This document shows positions 1 through 8,674 of a stretch of 23,630 nucleotides of DNA, piece after piece. This DNA comes from an uncultured Bacteroidales bacterium (GTDB taxonomy: Bacteria; Bacteroidota; Bacteroidia; Bacteroidales; UBA932). Where the stretch lies: assembly GCA_910585445.1 (NCBI GenBank), contig CAJUEK010000040.1:1-23630 (forward strand), in the 5' to 3' direction. The notes under the pieces are model-generated. The model searched no databases, was not told the DNA's origin, and saw only the letters and a program-made list of their open reading frames with translations. Position 1 is the first letter of the stretch. The number at the start of each line of letters is the position of its first letter. A program made the position numbers and the translations under genes.

Positions 1-17
1 CCTTTCGAATGGGAGTG

Positions 18-48
18 CAAAGGTAAGCCTTTTTTCTTAACCTCCAAA
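18..48 (-). promoter_or_regulatory. Near-consensus Bacteroidetes promoter reading off the left edge
   Basis: On the minus strand TTTG (48-45) is followed after exactly 19 bases by TACCTTTG (25-18), matching the Bacteroidetes -33/-7 pattern TTTG-N19-TAnnTTTG. Transcription would start near position 11 and leave the window, so the driven gene is not visible. The rest of 1-170 is AT-rich and holds no gene. The promoter lies downstream of the C1 peptidase gene and in the same direction, so it starts a new unit. Confidence 0.7.
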
Positions 49-170
49 ACTTTTTACGTTTTTTTTGAAAAATTTTCTGTCCAAAATCATCAAACCATAA
101 AGAAAACCTCTGACAATCAAGACTATAAGCAATGTGAAAATTTTTCAATCAAATTGGCAATATTCCGCCA

Positions 171-1661
171 CTATTCCTCAGGCAAGAACATCGGGTCCCA
201 TGCAGGGAGACGTTCCGGTGTCCCTTTAAGCATTTCAAGCACATCAGCAGGAACATATTTCTTCTCTGCCACAAGGCGGAACATATATCCGTCAAACCAT
301 TCGTCTGTCATTATGAGGCATCCCTTATAGCCGGCAGATGCTCCCCAGCTGTTCTCCACCATCCATTTCACAGGACGGCCGCTTTCCTTGTCGATGTCAA
401 CCGCAATCAAAGTCATGGCATGAGAAGAACCGCTGGCATGCGTCATCACACGCTCCCTCTTGTCCATGCCGAAAGAAACTCCCATCAGCGACTCATAATC
501 AAAATTGGCGATGTCAAGAGTACCTTTGCCCTTGCTGAGGAACTTGCCCACATCGCAAGAGAAATACATTGCGGTATTATCCTTGATGGACGCGACAGCA
601 ATCTCCTTTATCCTCTCCACCGGCAGGTTGACGTAAAGCCAATTGTGCCCGTCATAAACATGGCGGTCATAATCTATCTCATAAACCTTCCCATATTCGC
701 GGCAAGGGTCATTCATTATCATGACATAATTGTCCTCAAGATTCTCCCCTATATATTCATCATAGAATCCTGCCGGAGTATATTTCCTTGTATCGACAGG
801 CCTGCCGTCCTTGTCGCAGCGCGTCCACTCAAACTCCACAGGCGGCTCTCCGAGACACAGCACAAGCATCCTGTATATTTCAGACAGCATATCCGTCTTC
901 ATCTGTGCGAGACGTCCGGCCGCAACCTCAAGAGCAGCCGCCTTCTTGCGGGACGACAGCGAGGCCGCCTTTTCTGACGCTCCAGCCCATTCATGCCTCA
1001 GCCTAAGGCCGTCTTCCCTCAGCTTGAGTTTGAGCAGCATGGCCATCTGTGAGGTATTGTTGCTCGAAAAAGTCTCAGGCATGGCCTCAGAAGGCACCGC
1101 TCCGTATTTCATTATAAGATTGGACACTCCTGTAAACTGTCCTCCGTCACTGAGAGGATTTGAGAAAAGCCAGTCAACCGTCCTGTCATCAAACGGAAGT
1201 TCCCTCGTGTCAATCACTCCCTGCAGGAAAAGATTGGACTTCTCCAGCTGGTCATAGAAAAAGAGATAATTCTGGGAAAACTCGAAAGACGGGAGCCCAT
1301 ACCGATCTATCATCTTGGCACGCAGCACATTAAGTCCTGTGAAAAGCCAGCATCTTCCGGAAGACTTCTGGTCGGTGATTCCTTTTGTCCTGACCCTGTC
1401 GGAAAAATGCGTATCCATCATGGCCGCATTCTCCGAATTTACGGCAAGGACTCCTATTGACGTTCCTGCCAAGGCGTTCCTGATTGCCTTGTCGCAGGCA
1501 TTTCCCTTGTATCCGTTCCTTATCTGCCCGAGCATCTCCGCTGAAATCCCTCCGGACTCGCCTCCAGCACGTTTCTGCTCCTGGGCCACGGCATCAGCCG
1601 ACACCGCCATTGCGGCGCACAATGCCGCACCAAAAATCATTTGTCTGAAATTCATATCCAT
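171..1661 (-). CDS. Exported C1-family peptidase (bleomycin hydrolase / aminopeptidase C type)
   Basis: A papain-fold cysteine peptidase of 496 residues. The catalytic Cys is C104 in the motif DQKSSGRCW, the His is H414 in SSHAMTL, and the Asn is N437 in VENSWG, so the triad is complete and in the order of peptidase family C1B (PepC, bleomycin hydrolase). Family members usually run 440-480 residues and are cytoplasmic. This one has an N-terminal signal peptide (about residues 1-26, ending AVAQ), pointing to the periplasm, as in other Bacteroidetes homologues known to me. Start M1 or M3 is undecided. It follows the MFS gene by 91 bases in the same direction and may have a weak promoter of its own, so it is probably not a functional part of the glycerophosphodiester operon. 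Likely role: trimming of peptides with aminopeptidase activity. Family call sure; substrate unknown. Confidence 0.93.
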   Translation of the reverse strand: MDMNFRQMIFGAALCAAMAVSADAVAQEQKRAGGESGGISAEMLGQIRNGYKGNACDKAIRNALAGTSIGVLAVNSENAAMMDTHFSDRVRTKGITDQKSSGRCWLFTGLNVLRAKMIDRYGLPSFEFSQNYLFFYDQLEKSNLFLQGVIDTRELPFDDRTVDWLFSNPLSDGGQFTGVSNLIMKYGAVPSEAMPETFSSNNTSQMAMLLKLKLREDGLRLRHEWAGASEKAASLSSRKKAAALEVAAGRLAQMKTDMLSEIYRMLVLCLGEPPVEFEWTRCDKDGRPVDTRKYTPAGFYDEYIGENLEDNYVMIMNDPCREYGKVYEIDYDRHVYDGHNWLYVNLPVERIKEIAVASIKDNTAMYFSCDVGKFLSKGKGTLDIANFDYESLMGVSFGMDKRERVMTHASGSSHAMTLIAVDIDKESGRPVKWMVENSWGASAGYKGCLIMTDEWFDGYMFRLVAEKKYVPADVLEMLKGTPERLPAWDPMFLPEE

Positions 1662-1676
1662 GTGTGTTTATTTGCA

Positions 1677-1711
1677 TCGGGCACAAAAATAACAACTTTT
1701 CCTTAATGCCC
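1677..1711 (-). promoter_or_regulatory. Weak promoter candidate with flanking inverted repeat before the C1 peptidase
   Basis: On the minus strand TATTTTTG (1691-1684) fits the -7 element TAnnTTTG, but no TTTG is found at the right distance. It sits in the loop of a 6-bp inverted repeat, CGGGCA (1711-1706) and TGCCCG (1682-1677). The same repeat could be a poor hairpin at the end of the upstream operon. Both readings are weak. Confidence 0.3.
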
Positions 1712-1752
1712 GGCCTGCAATCATCCACATAAAGACCGCATTGCACCCAAAG

Positions 1753-3177
1753 CTACTCTTCCGCCTGAAGCTTCGCCAGCACCTTTTCCGCCTTCCTGTA
1801 GCCGTCAGCCGGCGCATTCCACATTATGGCAAGGATGAGCGCACCGAGAATGCCGAAAACGAAAGTCACAATGAAGACCGCATTCCAGCCGAGCGAGCCA
1901 TGTCCTGCCATCCAGCCGAAACCGACACCCGAAATCAGAGTGGCCGCATAACAGAATATGCCCACGAAACCGTTTGCCGAAGCCGAGGCCTTTTTGGTGG
2001 CATACTGCGATGCACTTACACCGAGCAGAGCCTGCGGCCCATATACGAAGAAACTTGACAGCACGATGAACAAGGCATTGAAAATCCACGGAGCATCAGA
2101 CGGGGTGAGCCAGAAGCAGATGAAGCTCAAAGTCGCGCCCGCCATACAGATGACACATGTGCGTATTGTCCTGTTCTTCATAAACCTGTCAGTGAACCAT
2201 CCAGCCACAAGCGTTCCAAGAACACCTCCAATAAGCTCCGACGCAGCCACAATGCTTGCCGACAGCGAAATGTCGAATCCCTTGTACTGCGTAAGAAAAG
2301 ATGTCCCCCATTCAAGAATCGTGAACCGTATAACATATACACAGAAATCAGCAACGGCCACAATCCATATGTAAGGATTCCTGAAGACCATCCTGTTGAC
2401 AAACTTCTTGAAAGCGGCACCGGTCAGCTGATGTTCCTCCGCCTCCCCTGCCGAAGCTGAATCAGAAACGGCAGTTCCCTCACCATGCTCCATAGCCTCA
2501 AGCTCCTCTATCTCCGGAAGCCCCACAGAAGAAGGCGTGTCACGCAAGGCCATATAAAGGGCCACAGCCCCGACAAGCGACATGGCGGCCGGAACCGCGA
2601 AACAAAGCTGCCAATTGCTGTAACCGAAACGGGAAAGCATCCAGCCGCACAATGCCACGACGACTCCCGCACCTATGGAGTGGGAAGAATTCCAAATTGA
2701 CTGCTTGGTGGCAAGCTCCGAAGGCCTGAACCAGTGGGCCATCAAAGACGCGCACGGAGGATATCCCATGCCATGCACATAGCCGTTAAGCACCCAAAGC
2801 GAACCTATTATATATACAAGGGCAACCGTGGCCTTCCCTTCAGAATCAAGCACATTTATAAGGCCGTCAATCCTCGGGCTGAAGCATATCGCAAAATTGA
2901 TTATGCACGACAGCACAAGACCGAGGGTCATCAGCACGCGCCTGTTATAGCGGTCAGCGATGAACCCGTTGACAAAACGCGATATGCCATACACGATTCC
3001 GTTCAGCGACAGGAAAATGCCGAGCTGCACCTTTGTTATGCCGAGAGTCTCCTCCATGGCAGGAATCGCCGCACTGAAATTCTTGCGGAGGAAATAATAG
3101 AAAATATAGCCTATTATAAGGGCCACAAGAGTCCTCCACTGCCAATAATTGTACTTTTTCTTAGTTGCCGTATCCAT
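1753..3177 (-). CDS. MFS transporter of the organophosphate:phosphate antiporter family (GlpT/UhpT/UhpC-like)
   Basis: A 474-residue, 12-helix inner-membrane carrier. Residues diagnostic of the OPA family are visible: R31 in YYFLRKNF (equivalent to Arg45 of E. coli GlpT), H166 in WNSSHSIG (equivalent to His165) and R284 in YVIRFTILEW (equivalent to Arg269). These two arginines bind the phosphate group. The family loop motif GFIADRYNRR is at 71-80, and a long charged central loop lies at about 215-260. It is the last gene of the ten-gene leftward run, 30 bases after the sulfatase. With two GDPD-family genes and a G3P dehydrogenase in the run, the likely substrate is glycerol 3-phosphate exchanged for inorganic phosphate. 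A hexose phosphate, or a UhpC-like sensing role, cannot be excluded; I see no uhpAB-like genes. Confidence 0.88.
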   Translation of the reverse strand: MDTATKKKYNYWQWRTLVALIIGYIFYYFLRKNFSAAIPAMEETLGITKVQLGIFLSLNGIVYGISRFVNGFIADRYNRRVLMTLGLVLSCIINFAICFSPRIDGLINVLDSEGKATVALVYIIGSLWVLNGYVHGMGYPPCASLMAHWFRPSELATKQSIWNSSHSIGAGVVVALCGWMLSRFGYSNWQLCFAVPAAMSLVGAVALYMALRDTPSSVGLPEIEELEAMEHGEGTAVSDSASAGEAEEHQLTGAAFKKFVNRMVFRNPYIWIVAVADFCVYVIRFTILEWGTSFLTQYKGFDISLSASIVAASELIGGVLGTLVAGWFTDRFMKNRTIRTCVICMAGATLSFICFWLTPSDAPWIFNALFIVLSSFFVYGPQALLGVSASQYATKKASASANGFVGIFCYAATLISGVGFGWMAGHGSLGWNAVFIVTFVFGILGALILAIMWNAPADGYRKAEKVLAKLQAEE

Positions 3178-3207
3178 AATATATTAGGGTTATTTCCAAA
3201 CCTGCTT

Positions 3208-4812
3208 TCAATCCGCAGCTCCGGCATTATTCCGCTGAGCCGCCTTCATTTTCTTCTGCTCAATCTTCCAGATGTCATACTTGTCCACGATCTCCCCCGC
3301 CTCAATCTTCTTCCACTCCTCAGGATAATATTTCTGCACATAAGGACGCGGACGGTTCTCATCGCGCCGGTCCTCTGCCAACACCCTTGTCAGCCTGTCC
3401 TCAATGCCCCTGTCCGGATATTCCGCAAGCCAGCTGTCCATCAGCGCACGCATTTGGTTCAGCACATCCAGCATCTGAGGATTCCCGGCAAGATTATGCA
3501 GGCAGAAAGGGTCCGCAATATAGTCATAAAGTTCCTCAACAGGCTTGCTTTTCGCAAAAAACAGCATCTGCGCCTCATTCAGAAGTCCCTGATCCCTCAT
3601 TGTGCGCATCACATGCAGGGCAGGACGGTAAAACTCCTGATACATATGATGCGGGTCATAAGGCACATGGGGCATATAATTGCGCACATAAGTATATCTG
3701 TCAGTATGCACACCGCGGATGCATTCGAAAATCTCGTCCCAGGTGTCACGCGCAAGATAAAGCCAGTCATGACCGCCGTTCTGCTCATCCGGGGCGTTGA
3801 AAACATCCAGCGGCTTGCCCTGATAATAATCCGGGATATCCACCCCGGCCAGTTTGAGTATGGTCGCAGGAATATCCAGCTCGCTAACAAGGTCATCCAC
3901 CACGGCGTGCTTCACACCTTTGCCCCAGACAATCATAGGTATCTTCGTGCCGTCCTCGTACATGAAGCCCTTTGCCCTAAGCTCTGCCCTGCCGTTGTCA
4001 GCAATGAATATCACTATCGTATTGTCCAGCAGCCCCTTCTCTTCAAGCTGGTCCATGACCATCCCGAACTGCGCGTCCATATACTCCACCTGGTCAAGAT
4101 AGCAGGCGAACTCCTCACGCACCTTCGGATGGTCAGCAAGATACGGAGGAAGCACTACAGACGCAGGATTGACAGGATGCTCCGACTTGGCCCTGATGGC
4201 CTTCCACCAGTCACCACGGTGCGTATTGTAAAGTGTAACCTGCGAGAAGAAGGGAGCATCTTCCGGCATAATGTCATACAGTTTGTCGAAAAGGCCGAAA
4301 TGCCTCACTCCGTCATACGGGCCTACATTCTCAAATTTGAAATTCAAATCAAGCTTGCGGCTGCTCTCATGGTCATTATGCGTTACAGGATTCTCAAAGC
4401 AGTCCCTGTTGCCCAGGATGCAGGTATATCCCGCATCACGGAGATATGCGGTGAAAGGCCTCACAGTCCTGTCCGGCAGCGGCACATCATGGTTGCTGCG
4501 GTGGTTATGTGTACCGGTTATGGTATGGTGCAGCCCCGTCATCATGGAAGATCTGGTCGGAGAGCTGAGGGGAGCCACACAGCGCGCATTGGTGTACATG
4601 ACACCCTCAGCCGCGAGCCTGTCAAGATTAGGGGTCTGCACATCTGTCCTGCCATAGCAGCCAAGGTCAAGGGTCATGTCCTCCGCAAGGATGAACATTA
4701 TGTTAGGGCGTCCGTCAGACGTGTCTTCCTGTCTGTCCTGGCCGCAAGAAGAAAGGGCAAGGCCACCTATCACCGCACCCATCAATGGGAATATCTGTTT
4801 ATGAACATTCAT
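3208..4812 (-). CDS. Sulfatase lipoprotein, serine-type (S1 family)
   Basis: A 534-residue formylglycine-dependent sulfatase. The activation motif is S83-S-P-T-R87 in APLSSPTRSS, so the residue to be oxidised is serine rather than cysteine; in anaerobes such sites are matured by the radical-SAM enzyme anSME, which is not in this window. Metal-site residues are visible at NIMFILAEDM (about 37-46; the usual DD is ED) and IADNGRAELRAKG. A lipobox ending SSC puts the lipidated cysteine at C23, followed by GQDRQED. It lies 12 bases after the BACON/beta-helix gene and 30 bases before the antiporter. Within a glycerophosphate operon it may remove a sulfate that blocks the diesterases; S1-fold enzymes also include phosphodiesterases and phosphonate hydrolases, so phospho-ester cleavage is possible. 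Family sure, substrate unknown. Confidence 0.9.
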   Translation of the reverse strand: MNVHKQIFPLMGAVIGGLALSSCGQDRQEDTSDGRPNIMFILAEDMTLDLGCYGRTDVQTPNLDRLAAEGVMYTNARCVAPLSSPTRSSMMTGLHHTITGTHNHRSNHDVPLPDRTVRPFTAYLRDAGYTCILGNRDCFENPVTHNDHESSRKLDLNFKFENVGPYDGVRHFGLFDKLYDIMPEDAPFFSQVTLYNTHRGDWWKAIRAKSEHPVNPASVVLPPYLADHPKVREEFACYLDQVEYMDAQFGMVMDQLEEKGLLDNTIVIFIADNGRAELRAKGFMYEDGTKIPMIVWGKGVKHAVVDDLVSELDIPATILKLAGVDIPDYYQGKPLDVFNAPDEQNGGHDWLYLARDTWDEIFECIRGVHTDRYTYVRNYMPHVPYDPHHMYQEFYRPALHVMRTMRDQGLLNEAQMLFFAKSKPVEELYDYIADPFCLHNLAGNPQMLDVLNQMRALMDSWLAEYPDRGIEDRLTRVLAEDRRDENRPRPYVQKYYPEEWKKIEAGEIVDKYDIWKIEQKKMKAAQRNNAGAAD

Positions 4813-4824
4813 GATTCAAAGCTT

Positions 4825-6453
4825 TTATTGGTAAAATCCGCAAGAAGGGTCAACCACCGTCTTGGAACCGGCCTCTGTACCTCCGACATAAAGAGGACTA
4901 TAATTAGACGCGCTCAGCACAATCTCCTCTCCCGCACGGTTCAGAGTACCGGCTATCCTGCAATTTTTCACTACAAGGGCATTTCCTCCCTGGGCGATTA
5001 TCATCCCTATATTGCCGAATTTCCAGTTGGATATGTATGACTCTCCCGTTGTCAGGCATCCGTCTATCACAGTGCTTGCCGCACATCCAGAAGAAATGAT
5101 GCCTCCCGTGAAATATTTTCCCTCATGTCCCTGGGCGGACACGATTTTTCCGCTAAACACGCAATCCTTGACAAGGCCCTGGCAGGTCTTCTCCTGGAAC
5201 GAGCCTATTCCGCCTGCATTGCGTTCAAGAGCGGCAGCATTAAAGCTTATAGTCCCGGAATATGAGCACCCGGTGATTCTGTTGCAGGCATTCACGCGGC
5301 CAGTGACACCTCCCACACGTGTCTTTGCAGGCCCATCAAGGGTTATGTCACCAGAAGCAGTGCAATCTTCCATCACATAGCTGGCGGCATCTCCTGACTG
5401 CACAGAACTTTGAGTATTGGATATGATGCCTCCCGCATAATTCCAGTTGCCCTTGTCTCCGCATTTGCAGATAATGTTTCCGAGATTAGAGCATTCCTTT
5501 ATCGTACATACGCCCTCATCGGAATCCGAGCCATACGCTCCCACAAGGCCTCCTATCATATGATATGCTCCGGAAGCCGCCTCAACCGAGGTGAAAGAAT
5601 GGTCGGCATTGTTCGTGCATCCGGTCATTGTCAGCCCGTTGGCAGCCTTGCCTATGAGTCCGCCCGGAATCACGCAAACCTTTGCGGCATTGGTGACATC
5701 AACTGTCACGGCCACATGATTGTTCACATTCTCAAGCATTGCCCCATGTGCATCAGCCGCGAGTGCCCCTATATGGGTCTCCGACTTCAGTTCTCCTGTC
5801 ACGGAAACCGTCCCCAGAAGATTCAGATTCCTCACAGAACCTTTGAGCATCTTGAACATCCCAACTTTCGGTTCAGAAGAAGATATGGCCAAAGTCAGCG
5901 AATGTCCCTGGCCGTCTATCTCCACTCCGGACGGCAGTTGCTGAATCGGGAAGCATTCAAGAGAAGAGACGTCCACATCAGCATAGAGGAGGATTTTTCC
6001 ATTATCCGCCCATTTCGAAAGGTCAGGTTCCTCTGCCGCAAGAGCGATTGCCATGTCGGCTATGTCTGTCGCGTTATATATTCCCTTGGGAGCCGTGAAC
6101 GGTTCTTGTGTTACGGTTATTGTCCGGGAAGTGCCCGTGGAAAGTGTGATTATAACTTTCCCTGTACAGGGAGCGGCATCCGAGTTCTTTCCCACAGTCA
6201 GGGCCACGGTCACCGTCGCCTCACTTGCCGGCTCTGAATATGACGAAAGAGTCATCCATGGCTCGCATGCAGCAGTCCAGCTGCAATTTGACTTTACCGT
6301 GAACTTCTGCGTCTCTCCCTCCGGAATTACAGAAATCTCAAGAGGTGACACAGTCAATGACTCCTCAACAGCATTCCTGTCCGGAGCGCAAGACACGCAG
6401 ATGACGGCAGACACAGCCAGTGAAAGCGTCAAAAACAAATCAGAAAGTTTCAT
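4825..6453 (-). CDS. BACON-domain lipoprotein with C-terminal beta-helix (GLUG-like) region
   Basis: A 542-residue predicted surface lipoprotein. The open frame extends to 6561, but that would overlap the upstream gene by 83 bases and lack a signal. The start at 6453 gives MKLSDLFL and a lipobox ending VSC (C22), 25 bases after the upstream stop, so I choose it. Residues about 33-118 form a BACON domain (LTVSPLEISV through SNCSWTA to RTITVTQ), typically an adhesion or substrate-binding module. Residues about 125-542 are rich in Gly, Asn and Cys with recurring VRNL, GGLVG, MTGC and VIDGC patterns, suggesting GLUG-type repeats folding as a right-handed beta-helix. The C-terminus, from NCRIAGTLNR, closely matches that of the upstream GDPD-like protein. 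Likely role: substrate binding at the cell surface with SusD. No catalytic motif seen. Confidence 0.82.
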   Translation of the reverse strand: MKLSDLFLTLSLAVSAVICVSCAPDRNAVEESLTVSPLEISVIPEGETQKFTVKSNCSWTAACEPWMTLSSYSEPASEATVTVALTVGKNSDAAPCTGKVIITLSTGTSRTITVTQEPFTAPKGIYNATDIADMAIALAAEEPDLSKWADNGKILLYADVDVSSLECFPIQQLPSGVEIDGQGHSLTLAISSSEPKVGMFKMLKGSVRNLNLLGTVSVTGELKSETHIGALAADAHGAMLENVNNHVAVTVDVTNAAKVCVIPGGLIGKAANGLTMTGCTNNADHSFTSVEAASGAYHMIGGLVGAYGSDSDEGVCTIKECSNLGNIICKCGDKGNWNYAGGIISNTQSSVQSGDAASYVMEDCTASGDITLDGPAKTRVGGVTGRVNACNRITGCSYSGTISFNAAALERNAGGIGSFQEKTCQGLVKDCVFSGKIVSAQGHEGKYFTGGIISSGCAASTVIDGCLTTGESYISNWKFGNIGMIIAQGGNALVVKNCRIAGTLNRAGEEIVLSASNYSPLYVGGTEAGSKTVVDPSCGFYQ

Positions 6454-6478
6454 GTCATCAAAATTTATGGTTAGTCTA

Positions 6479-8674
6479 TCATTGCTCCGCATTGAACCCG
6501 TTTGAGGAAAGTGACACGATTCCGGCAGCTGTGCCCGAGCCGGTGAACATCCAGTCCGCAAGATTATCCGCCGAAATCACAATTTCTTCTCCGGAGCGGT
6601 TTATCGTGCCTGCTATCCGGCAATTCTTTATCGCGCACCCTGCCTGTTTCGGACGTCCGGCAAGCATTCCCACAGACACAGCCGCAGGCGCCCCGACATA
6701 AGCTGTCCGTGAAGTAGTGCAATTTTCTGCCGTGACTACAACTCCGTCAGCAGTGTTTCCGAATATCCCGCCGATATAATTGTTAGGCCCGGCAACAGAC
6801 TTGTGCGCTCCGGAGAACGAACATCCGTCAATAAGCCCTGACACATTCTTTTCAACCATGCCGACCATACCTCCGACAACAAAATCCCGCTTGGAAGCCT
6901 CCCGGTTCTCTATCGAGCCGTCAGCCCGGCAATCCTTTATAAGAAATGACGAATTAGAATAAGCCGCAATCTGTCCGGCACGCACCTTTGCTCCGCCTGA
7001 AATCACATAAGTTCCCGAATACGAGCAGTCCTCGAAAACCAAGCAAGGCTCATCCCCTGAGGCAGCCTTTGAAGCTGGCTTTCCGGCAAGCCCTCCAACA
7101 TAACTCCATGCGGACGAATTGCTTCCTGCGAAATTGATTGAAGTTGAACTTGTGCATGACCTTACATTCATATGGCCCTCATCCGCATTGTTCGCGCCGA
7201 ACATTCCGCCGTACTGCAAAGCCGCACCGGATTCATACGTCATTTCTCCCGCAGACACGCACCCGGTCATCGTGATGTCATTCCATACCTTTCCGACAAG
7301 CCCGCCCATGAATACTGTTCCGGCGGCATCCGGACTGTTGAAAATCTGTACGGCCTTGTTCGTGCAATTCTCTATCACAGCTCCGTCAGCAACAGATGCC
7401 AGGCTTCCGAACCACACCGAAGAAGCATCGGATGTCGATTCCATAGTCCCGGCTATGGTTAGATTGCGCACAGTCCCCGTAAGCTTCCTGACAAAGCCGA
7501 CATATGGCGAATCCCCTTTGTAATTTATCGTTATAGTATGGCCGTTCCCGTCAAATATGCCGCTGAACTCAGCAAAAGGCGTATAATCGTCAAGAACCAA
7601 ATCCGTCTTAAGCACGACTGCCCCAGACTCATCCGCAAAACTTTCCGCCGAGGGGTCAGAAATCACGGCACCGAGGAAAGCATCGAAATCCTCCTTGCTT
7701 GAAATTCCGTCATATTTTGTCTCAACAGAAGACAGCTTGCTGATGAGCCATGCAGGATAATTGGTGCATATCGTCTTGAAATACGGATAATTGCGCAAAT
7801 ACCAGTTCACGGCCGATTCGGACCAGACCGCATTTCCGTCCCCGGCCTGCTTATCTACATTATACACGCTCACGGCTATGCCTGCATCAACAAATTCCTT
7901 GAGCGTCCTCTGCCCTTTTCCGCCGGACTCAGGTCCCATCTGGCCGGCAGCAGACATGTTTATCCAATTGAAACCGAATTTCCCGAAATTCTGGGCCGTC
8001 TTTCCCGAGTTCATCGCAATCTCAAGGCCTGCCTGGCAAGCATATCCCCATGCGCTTTTCATGGCATTGTCATCAGAGCCGGTGCAACATAGATGCACAA
8101 AATGCCTTGCTCCCATCTCCGTCACAATCTCGCATATCCTCCTTGCAGCATTCACGACATACTGGGGCTGCGAAACCGGCATATTGATTTTCTTGATATC
8201 CACAAAAAGCCTCGTGCAGTTGCCCTCAACCATAACTTCACGGATAAAATCCTCCAGCACCGGAATCTGCTCCCCGTTCGAAAGCCTGCCTGCAGCCCTG
8301 ATTTCAGCTACAGTAGCCTTATGCGGCTCCAGGCCGTTCACCTCACAATTCCCATTGGCATGCGCCACGATGATGCCGTTGTCCTTTGTCCAATATACAT
8401 CACACTCAACTCCGTATGCACCGACCGACATCGCATACCTCAGCGATGCGAGCGAATTGGCAGGCAAGCCTGACTCGGCAGAACCTCCCATATGCGCCGT
8501 CACCCTGTTTAAGCATGCGACAGGCCTCATCAGCCCGTCATCCACAGGCACGGAAGGGTCAGGAATCCTGTCCCAATCCGGCTCTGCGGGCCATTTGTCC
8601 TTGCTGCAACCGGCAAAAAGCGCCGCAGCGGCCACCAAAATAAATATCGCTATCCTATTCATATCTGTTCTCAT
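6479..8674 (-). CDS. Glycerophosphodiester phosphodiesterase-like lipoprotein fused to beta-helix (GLUG-like) region
   Basis: A 731-residue lipoprotein with the lipid cysteine at C23 (LFAGC, then SKDKW). Residues about 55-320 are a GDPD TIM barrel: catalytic H61 in TAHMGG, metal ligands E90 and D92 in GVECDVYWTKD, second catalytic H105 in IIVAHANG, and D159 in FVDIKK where a third acidic ligand (Glu in GlpQ) is expected. The family HRG motif is altered: its Arg is Met62, and the usual PENT is PANS (71-74). Activity may therefore be weakened, or specificity changed. Residues about 325-731 form the same Cys/Gly/Asn-rich beta-helix as the downstream BACON protein (GNGHTIT, VRNLTIAGT, NCRIAGTINR). 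Its start overlaps the upstream stop as ATGA, suggesting translational coupling; M5 is an alternative start. Likely role: surface binding or cleavage of glycerophosphodiesters before SusCD import. Confidence 0.85.
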   Translation of the reverse strand: MRTDMNRIAIFILVAAAALFAGCSKDKWPAEPDWDRIPDPSVPVDDGLMRPVACLNRVTAHMGGSAESGLPANSLASLRYAMSVGAYGVECDVYWTKDNGIIVAHANGNCEVNGLEPHKATVAEIRAAGRLSNGEQIPVLEDFIREVMVEGNCTRLFVDIKKINMPVSQPQYVVNAARRICEIVTEMGARHFVHLCCTGSDDNAMKSAWGYACQAGLEIAMNSGKTAQNFGKFGFNWINMSAAGQMGPESGGKGQRTLKEFVDAGIAVSVYNVDKQAGDGNAVWSESAVNWYLRNYPYFKTICTNYPAWLISKLSSVETKYDGISSKEDFDAFLGAVISDPSAESFADESGAVVLKTDLVLDDYTPFAEFSGIFDGNGHTITINYKGDSPYVGFVRKLTGTVRNLTIAGTMESTSDASSVWFGSLASVADGAVIENCTNKAVQIFNSPDAAGTVFMGGLVGKVWNDITMTGCVSAGEMTYESGAALQYGGMFGANNADEGHMNVRSCTSSTSINFAGSNSSAWSYVGGLAGKPASKAASGDEPCLVFEDCSYSGTYVISGGAKVRAGQIAAYSNSSFLIKDCRADGSIENREASKRDFVVGGMVGMVEKNVSGLIDGCSFSGAHKSVAGPNNYIGGIFGNTADGVVVTAENCTTSRTAYVGAPAAVSVGMLAGRPKQAGCAIKNCRIAGTINRSGEEIVISADNLADWMFTGSGTAAGIVSLSSNGFNAEQ

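Noticed and set aside
150..170. TGGC-GCCA hairpin just after the C1 peptidase stop as a terminator
   Set aside because: Only a 4-bp stem and no continuous T-run directly behind it.
2734..5040. 768-residue open frame on the plus strand
   Set aside because: It lies antisense to the MFS and sulfatase genes, is rich in His and Arg, has no domain, signal or membrane pattern, and is explained by the codon bias of the opposite strand.
6454..6561. Longer start for the BACON/beta-helix lipoprotein
   Set aside because: It would overlap the upstream gene by 83 bases and hide the lipoprotein signal; the start at 6453 places the signal at the N-terminus.
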